DNA from: CAZJAH01 sp964544155
GTDB taxonomy: Bacteria > Bacteroidota > Ignavibacteria > Kapaibacteriales > UBA2268
DNA length: 19,541 nt
Assembly (NCBI GenBank): GCA_964544155.1
Contig: CAZJAH010000049.1
Coordinates: 1-19,541 of the forward strand
Reading direction: 5' to 3'
In this document: piece after piece, positions 15,699 to 19,541 of the stretch
How the letters are laid out: the number at the start of each line of letters is the position of its first letter
How positions within the stretch are numbered: the stretch's first letter is position 1
The notes under the pieces: generated by a model
Seen by the model: the letters and a program-made list of their open reading frames with translations, nothing else
The model's database searches: none
What the model was told of the DNA's origin: nothing
Made by a program: the position numbers and the translations under genes

Positions 15699-16127
15699 AT
15701 GAAAAGAACTTTTTTAGCGATATTTGTCATCATACTGACAAGCGTGGTTGCTTTAGCCCAAAATCCTGAGATAATTAATTTTTCGGCTAAGTCTGATAGT
15801 AAAATTATCATAGTGGAATGGCAGATAAGCAGCGAAAAAAACGTGAAGAGTTTCGAACTGCAAAGGGCTTCCGGAGAATCCGAGAAGGCCTCATTCAAAA
15901 CCATTGCCAATATAGAAGCTCAAAACATGAGCTTTTACAAATACAACGATGAATCCGCCTTTATGAAAAAAGACGGCGATGATAAATATCTGGAGAACCT
16001 GTACTACTACAGGCTTAAGATAATCAATGACGATAATACCTATTTTTACTCGGATAAGATCAGCGTTACCCATAGCATAAGCAGTATAAACCGCACATGG
16101 GGTATGATCAAAGAAATGTTCCGTTAA
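15699..16127 (+). CDS. Small secreted protein with fibronectin-like repeat region
   Basis: This 142-residue protein has a clear signal peptide (about 1-20, ending V-A-L-A-Q). The mature part reads like one beta-sandwich module: V-E-W-Q-I-S-S-E-K-N-V-K-S-F-E-L-Q-R (39-56) follows the V-x-W-x-x-x-x-E-x-x-x-x-x-F-x-v-x-R pattern seen in FN3-like C-terminal segments of secreted Bacteroidota proteins, and Y-Y-Y-R-L-K-I-I (102-109) is the matching late strand. It ends in a short basic aromatic tail, T-W-G-M-I-K-E-M-F-R (133-142), after the beta module. This is not a standard T9SS sorting domain. It is followed by its own terminator. I know no function; an exported envelope or adhesion role is inference. 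Confidence 0.75.
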   Translation: MKRTFLAIFVIILTSVVALAQNPEIINFSAKSDSKIIIVEWQISSEKNVKSFELQRASGESEKASFKTIANIEAQNMSFYKYNDESAFMKKDGDDKYLENLYYYRLKIINDDNTYFYSDKISVTHSISSINRTWGMIKEMFR

Positions 16128-16153
16128 TAGAATTAGAAAACCATTGATCTTAT

Positions 16154-16189
16154 AACATTTTGCTGTAAATGCCGCAAAATGTTTTTTTT
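16154..16189 (+). terminator. Rho-independent terminator between the small secreted protein and the metallopeptidase
   Basis: AACATTTTGC at 16154-16163 is perfectly inverted at 16174-16183 (GCAAAATGTT), with a 10-base loop, followed by a T-run to 16189. A possible ATG at 16169 falls inside the loop, so the true start of the next gene is more likely 16196, only 6 bases after the T-run. Confidence 0.8.
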
Positions 16190-16195
16190 ATAAAT

Positions 16196-17806
16196 ATGAA
16201 TAAATCAACGCTAATAATCAGTATGCTAATTCTCAGCTTTCTGCTGCCACCGGCTGCGGAATCTGTCGAAGGGCATATTCATGACAGCAAGTGCGGCACT
16301 TTCCACCAGCATAACGGCACATCTATAAGCTTTAATTTCAGCCGTCCTGAAATGGATTACAGCATTCTTTCAGAATCCGGGAATTTCAGAATACACTACG
16401 ATATTGAAGGCAAGCATGCCGTTAACACTACTGATATTGACCAAAACGGCATTCCCGATTTTGTCGACTCAGCGGCATACTTCTTCGATTACTCCTATAA
16501 AATGGAGGTCGAAGAATTTGGTTATCTTTCTCCAATACCCGACCGCGGCGGCCCCGGAGATGAATATGACGTTTATCTGCTCGAACTCGGCAATGAAGAT
16601 GGGTGGTATGGAGTAACAGTATCGGAAATTGAAATACTGCCCAGGCTGCACCATCCCAGATATAACACATTCATTGTCATAGATAATGATTTTTCCGAAA
16701 AGGATTCGATAGATTTACACGGCAGCAAACTTCAGACTTTCTATACTTTCGGTTATGAAGCCCTTAAGATAACGGCCGCTCACGAGTTCCACCATGCAGT
16801 GCAGTTCATGTACGGAATGCCCTCGCTTTCATCTATGACTATGGCTGAAATGACCAGCACATTCATGGAATACAGATTATACCCGGAGATAAAAGATTAT
16901 TTTCAATACATGAAAAGGCTGTTTGACGCATCCTGGGCATATCCTTTCGGAAGGAACAGCTCATGGGTGGGCTATACACATACTATTTTCGCGCGATATC
17001 TCTACGAAAATTACGGCGATGAAATAATTAAAGATTTGTGGATAAATATCGGCCTCGGCGATAGCGGCTATGAAGCTCTGGATAATGCTTTGATCGAAAG
17101 AGGCTGCTCCCTGGCCGATGCATGGTGCAAGTTCATGCCCTGGGTTTACTATACCGGCGACAGAGCCAAAGATGGCAAATATTTCGATGACGCGGCGGAA
17201 TTTCCTGAATTCAGATTCAAATCCGACCGGATACTCAATTCCCCTGTTTTTCTTGAAGGGGGCGAAACCCAGCCGTTTGAGATGAGGGGCATTAGGCTTT
17301 TAATCAGGCAGAATGACCAAAAAGACGATACGATCAACGTTTTTATAGCCAATACTGATCTGCAGGCCGCGATTTCTCAAAGCGACAGAAGAAGCGGTTA
17401 CACTATGCGGCTCGATCCCAGGAACTTTGATAATTCTTTTAAGCTCGCGGGTACTGATTACCACTACCACTTTTTATCTCATTCAGGCATGAATGTGGAT
17501 TCGATATTCCTTACTCCCGGAGCACTTATACCCGGCAGTACCTTTCCGAATCCTTATGCCAGAGATCAGCATGATAATCTTTACTTCCCGGCGCCGGAAG
17601 AAGCAGAACCCGGAGACCTTCTCAAACTGACAATTTACTCTGTGGACATGCGTAAAGTAGTTTCAATCGAATTGCCGGCTGTATCATTTATGAATAGATT
17701 TACTTTGGAATACCATGTAGATAAAGCCAGGCTCCGGGCCGGAATCTATTTTTATTCGGTAGAAGGCCGGACAGGCAGAAATTTCGGAAAATTCGCGGTA
17801 AGATAA
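16196..17806 (+). CDS. Secreted T9SS metallopeptidase, MXAN_6640-like family
   Basis: This is an exported zinc metallopeptidase of 536 residues from the chosen ATG. I prefer 16196 to the in-frame ATG at 16169 because the latter lies in a terminator loop and adds nine residues before the signal peptide. Residues 1-22 are the signal peptide. D-I-D-Q-N-G-I-P-D-F-V-D (80-91) is a calcium-loop-like motif. The zinc site is A-H-E-F-H-H-A-V-Q-F (195-204), with Glu residues in A-E-M-T-S-T-F-M-E (217-225) as candidate third ligand. This matches MXAN_6640-type putative metalloproteases of Myxococcota and FCB bacteria. The C-terminal 85 residues, beginning F-P-N-P-Y-A and ending G-I-Y-F-Y-S-V, form a T9SS-type sorting domain. 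The next gene starts on the base after its stop. Confidence 0.87.
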   Translation: MNKSTLIISMLILSFLLPPAAESVEGHIHDSKCGTFHQHNGTSISFNFSRPEMDYSILSESGNFRIHYDIEGKHAVNTTDIDQNGIPDFVDSAAYFFDYSYKMEVEEFGYLSPIPDRGGPGDEYDVYLLELGNEDGWYGVTVSEIEILPRLHHPRYNTFIVIDNDFSEKDSIDLHGSKLQTFYTFGYEALKITAAHEFHHAVQFMYGMPSLSSMTMAEMTSTFMEYRLYPEIKDYFQYMKRLFDASWAYPFGRNSSWVGYTHTIFARYLYENYGDEIIKDLWINIGLGDSGYEALDNALIERGCSLADAWCKFMPWVYYTGDRAKDGKYFDDAAEFPEFRFKSDRILNSPVFLEGGETQPFEMRGIRLLIRQNDQKDDTINVFIANTDLQAAISQSDRRSGYTMRLDPRNFDNSFKLAGTDYHYHFLSHSGMNVDSIFLTPGALIPGSTFPNPYARDQHDNLYFPAPEEAEPGDLLKLTIYSVDMRKVVSIELPAVSFMNRFTLEYHVDKARLRAGIYFYSVEGRTGRNFGKFAVR

Positions 17807-18445
17807 ATGGAACAATTCAGCTTTGGAGGAGAGAATATCTCCAAGTATTTTACCAGGTTCAGGCCTGTTTTCAAAGGGGTGGATATTAAGATTAATAACG
17901 GCGCTATACTGGCTGTTACCGGCCCTAACGGCTCGGGGAAATCAACCCTGCTGAAGATACTCGCCACCGCGCTTACCCCTACTGACGGGCATGTTTTTTT
18001 TGAAATAAAAAATAAAAAGATAGAATTAGAACAAATACCCCGGAGAATTGGCTTTGTTTCCCCTTACCTTAATCTTTACGAAGAATTTACTCCTTACGAG
18101 CTGATGGAGATTATCAGTAAAATGCAGGGCGCCGCCTGGGATAAAAACAAGAGTATATCCCTGCTCGAAAGAATGAGCATAGGCTATGCAGGCAAACGCG
18201 AGATAAAGGACTTTTCATCAGGGATGAAACAAAGGACGAAATACGCCCTGGCGCTTATGACTTCGCCTAAAGTGCTCATCTTGGACGAGCCCATGACAAA
18301 CCTCGATAACGAGGGTATCGCGACAGTTGCAGAATTGATAAAAGAGCAGAAAGAGAAAGACGGCGCAGTGATAATCGCCTCAAATGACGAAAGAGAGATA
18401 AAACTCTGCACAGATGAAATGAATCTCAATTATTTTAAGGATTAG
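17807..18445 (+). CDS. ABC transporter ATP-binding protein (CcmA-like), lone subunit
   Basis: This is a 212-residue ABC ATPase without a fused membrane domain. Walker A is G-P-N-G-S-G-K-S-T (39-47), the ABC signature F-S-S-G-M-K-Q-R is at 136-143, and Walker B is V-L-I-L-D-E-P (156-162), followed by a D-loop N-L-D (165-167). The length and the F-S-S-G-M-K-Q-R signature recall CcmA-type (heme exporter) ATPases, but no ccmB/ccmC or permease is adjacent. The switch region reads I-I-A-S-N-D-E-R-E, with Asn where the H-loop His normally sits. The start codon is directly after the TAA of the metallopeptidase (no gap), so the two are cotranslated. The export substrate and permease partner are unknown. 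Confidence 0.85.
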   Translation: MEQFSFGGENISKYFTRFRPVFKGVDIKINNGAILAVTGPNGSGKSTLLKILATALTPTDGHVFFEIKNKKIELEQIPRRIGFVSPYLNLYEEFTPYELMEIISKMQGAAWDKNKSISLLERMSIGYAGKREIKDFSSGMKQRTKYALALMTSPKVLILDEPMTNLDNEGIATVAELIKEQKEKDGAVIIASNDEREIKLCTDEMNLNYFKD

Positions 18446-18476
18446 AATTTCTTTTTTAAATTAAATAAGAAAGCAT

Positions 18477-19388
18477 ATGAAATCATCAGGAATGTTAATC
18501 TTAATCATTTTCTCCTTTATTCTGAACGCGTGTTCCGAAAGCGCTGAAGTAACCGGACAGACATCGGCACTTGACAAACAGGTCGGCTATTTCAGCAGTT
18601 TTTCAGGATTGAAGCTGCCGGATAAGCTAAGCCTCTGCGGCGAGGAGTTACCCCTTGAAGACCCGGAAATCAAAGAAAGGGCGGAAAGGGAATTTTACAT
18701 ACTTTTGCAGCAGCCGGGCCAGATAGTTCTTTACCTGAAAAGATCCGGTCGCTACTTCCCTATGTTCGAGCGCATATTACGCGAAAAAAATATGCCTGAT
18801 GACCTCAAGTACCTTGCAGTGGCAGAAAGCGCCCTCTACCAGGCAAAATCCGTAAAGGGAGCTGTGGGGCTGTGGCAGTTTATGCCGGCTACCGCCGAAC
18901 AGATGGGCCTGATCATTAATCAATATGCTGACGAGCGCCGCCATCCGGAGAAAAGTACTTACGCGGCATTGGAATACCTCAAGGCAGGATATGAGACCTC
19001 GGGCTCATGGCTGCTTACTTTAGCCGGATATAATATGGGGCATTCCGGATTGGCTAGAAGGGTGGAATACCAGTTCGCGGAGAATTACTTCGATTTATAT
19101 CTGAATGAAGAGACTTCGCGCTTTATTTTCAGGATAGCTATTATCAAGGAATTAATGCAAAAAGCAGAAAAATACGGTTTTAATATCAGCGAAGATGAAA
19201 AATACAAGGCCTATAAAACCGAAACCGTTACCTGGGACGGCGCCATACTCAACCTGGCCGAATGGGCACGGGTACGCGGCACGAACTTTAAAGCTCTTAA
19301 GCTGGCCAATCCCTGGATACTGGGCACATCTCTTGCGAAGCCCCTTTACGGCCGGGTCTGGGAAATAGACCTGCCTACCGCCCGTTAA
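18477..19388 (+). CDS. Lipoprotein lytic transglycosylase (MltD/SLT-like)
   Basis: This enzyme would cleave peptidoglycan glycan strands, forming 1,6-anhydro-MurNAc ends, from a membrane-anchored position in the periplasm. The signal sequence ends in the lipobox L-N-A-C, so C19 is the lipidation site. The SLT domain spans about 95-230: catalytic E117 in A-V-A-E-S-A-L, then G-L-W-Q-F-M-P-A-T-A (131-140) and A-G-Y-N-M-G (183-188), as in MltD/Slt family 1 enzymes. The tail (250-300) holds one degenerate LysM-like repeat (V-T-W-D-G-A-I-L-N-L-A-E-W-A, then L-K-L-A-N-P-W). At 303 residues it is shorter than E. coli MltD, which has two LysM repeats. It lies 31 bases downstream of the ABC ATPase and could be in the same unit. 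Confidence 0.93.
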   Translation: MKSSGMLILIIFSFILNACSESAEVTGQTSALDKQVGYFSSFSGLKLPDKLSLCGEELPLEDPEIKERAEREFYILLQQPGQIVLYLKRSGRYFPMFERILREKNMPDDLKYLAVAESALYQAKSVKGAVGLWQFMPATAEQMGLIINQYADERRHPEKSTYAALEYLKAGYETSGSWLLTLAGYNMGHSGLARRVEYQFAENYFDLYLNEETSRFIFRIAIIKELMQKAEKYGFNISEDEKYKAYKTETVTWDGAILNLAEWARVRGTNFKALKLANPWILGTSLAKPLYGRVWEIDLPTAR

Positions 19389-19541
19389 TCTCAGCAATTT
19401 AAGATGACGCAGAGACGCGCGGGTCAGGCGGCTCCATAATCCGTTTCCGGACGGGGTGGTGCGCCCGAAAGATTACGGCATTATTCTGCGCAGGCGGGGG
19501 CGCCTGTACTGCCACTTTTTGAAAACAATAGCAAATAATTC
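19389..19541. other. G+C-rich tail after the lytic transglycosylase
   Basis: These 153 bases have no convincing coding frame. The segment is more G+C-rich than other spacers in the window and contains a perfect 6-base stem, CAGGCG at 19491-19496 with CGCCTG at 19501-19506, around GGGG. The hairpin has no T-run directly after it, so I do not call a terminator. The window ends here, so a gene could begin just beyond. Confidence 0.4.

Noticed and set aside
16169..16195. Upstream ATG of the T9SS metallopeptidase
   Set aside because: It falls in the loop of a terminator-like hairpin and would add residues before a complete signal peptide; ATG 16196 is the better start.
19491..19506. Perfect CAGGCG/CGCCTG stem as a terminator of the lytic transglycosylase gene
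   Set aside because: It is about 100 bases past the stop and the following bases are TACTGCC before any T-run.

Overview
The window looks like chromosomal DNA from a Gram-negative bacterium of the FCB group, most likely near Ignavibacteriota/Kapaibacteriota or deep Bacteroidota. The evidence is two secreted HExxH metallopeptidases with T9SS-like C-terminal sorting domains, a DUF1573 protein, an ECF sigma factor paired with an anti-sigma/outer-membrane-barrel fusion, and AT-rich spacers with few Shine-Dalgarno sequences. The phylum call is inference from gene content. I see no tRNA, rRNA, CRISPR array, insertion sequence or phage gene.

Layout, left to right. (1) 43-2127: one large secreted metallopeptidase gene, split into three reading-frame pieces by two compensating single-base slips in A-runs. 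(2) 2329-4570: a good sigma70-type promoter and a compact three-gene operon of hemerythrin/DUF438/PAS sensor, DUF1858-DUF2249 protein and DsrE-family protein, suggesting nitric oxide, oxygen or sulfur redox sensing. (3) 4782-6037: an AlaA-like aminotransferase with its own terminator. (4) 6053-9898: methyltransferase, dapB, a DUF1573 lipoprotein-like/secreted protein, an ECF sigma factor and its predicted dual-membrane-spanning anti-sigma factor, closed by a strong terminator. (5) 10040-11065: an orphan radical SAM/SPASM enzyme, convergent with murF (minus strand). (6) 12658-13477: a four-helix membrane protein and a small conserved protein that overlap. (7) 13493-15411, minus strand: a LOG-family nucleotide hydrolase and rarA, coupled by a one-base stop/start overlap. 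(8) A very AT-rich divergent spacer. (9) 15699-19388: a small secreted protein with a terminator, then a T9SS metallopeptidase, a lone ABC ATPase that begins on the base after the peptidase stop, and a lipoprotein lytic transglycosylase.

The housekeeping genes cover peptidoglycan (dapB, murF, lytic transglycosylase), amino-acid metabolism (aminotransferase) and replication repair (rarA). The accessory interest lies in envelope signalling and secretion. The strongest candidate for an unusual system is the sigma/anti-sigma pair at 7916-9834. The second protein has a cytoplasmic N-terminus, one inner-membrane helix, a disordered linker of about 150 residues and a C-terminal outer-membrane barrel, so a single chain could carry an outer-membrane state to RNA polymerase. 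This architecture matches the dual membrane-spanning anti-sigma factors (Dma) reported in Bacteroides thetaiotaomicron.
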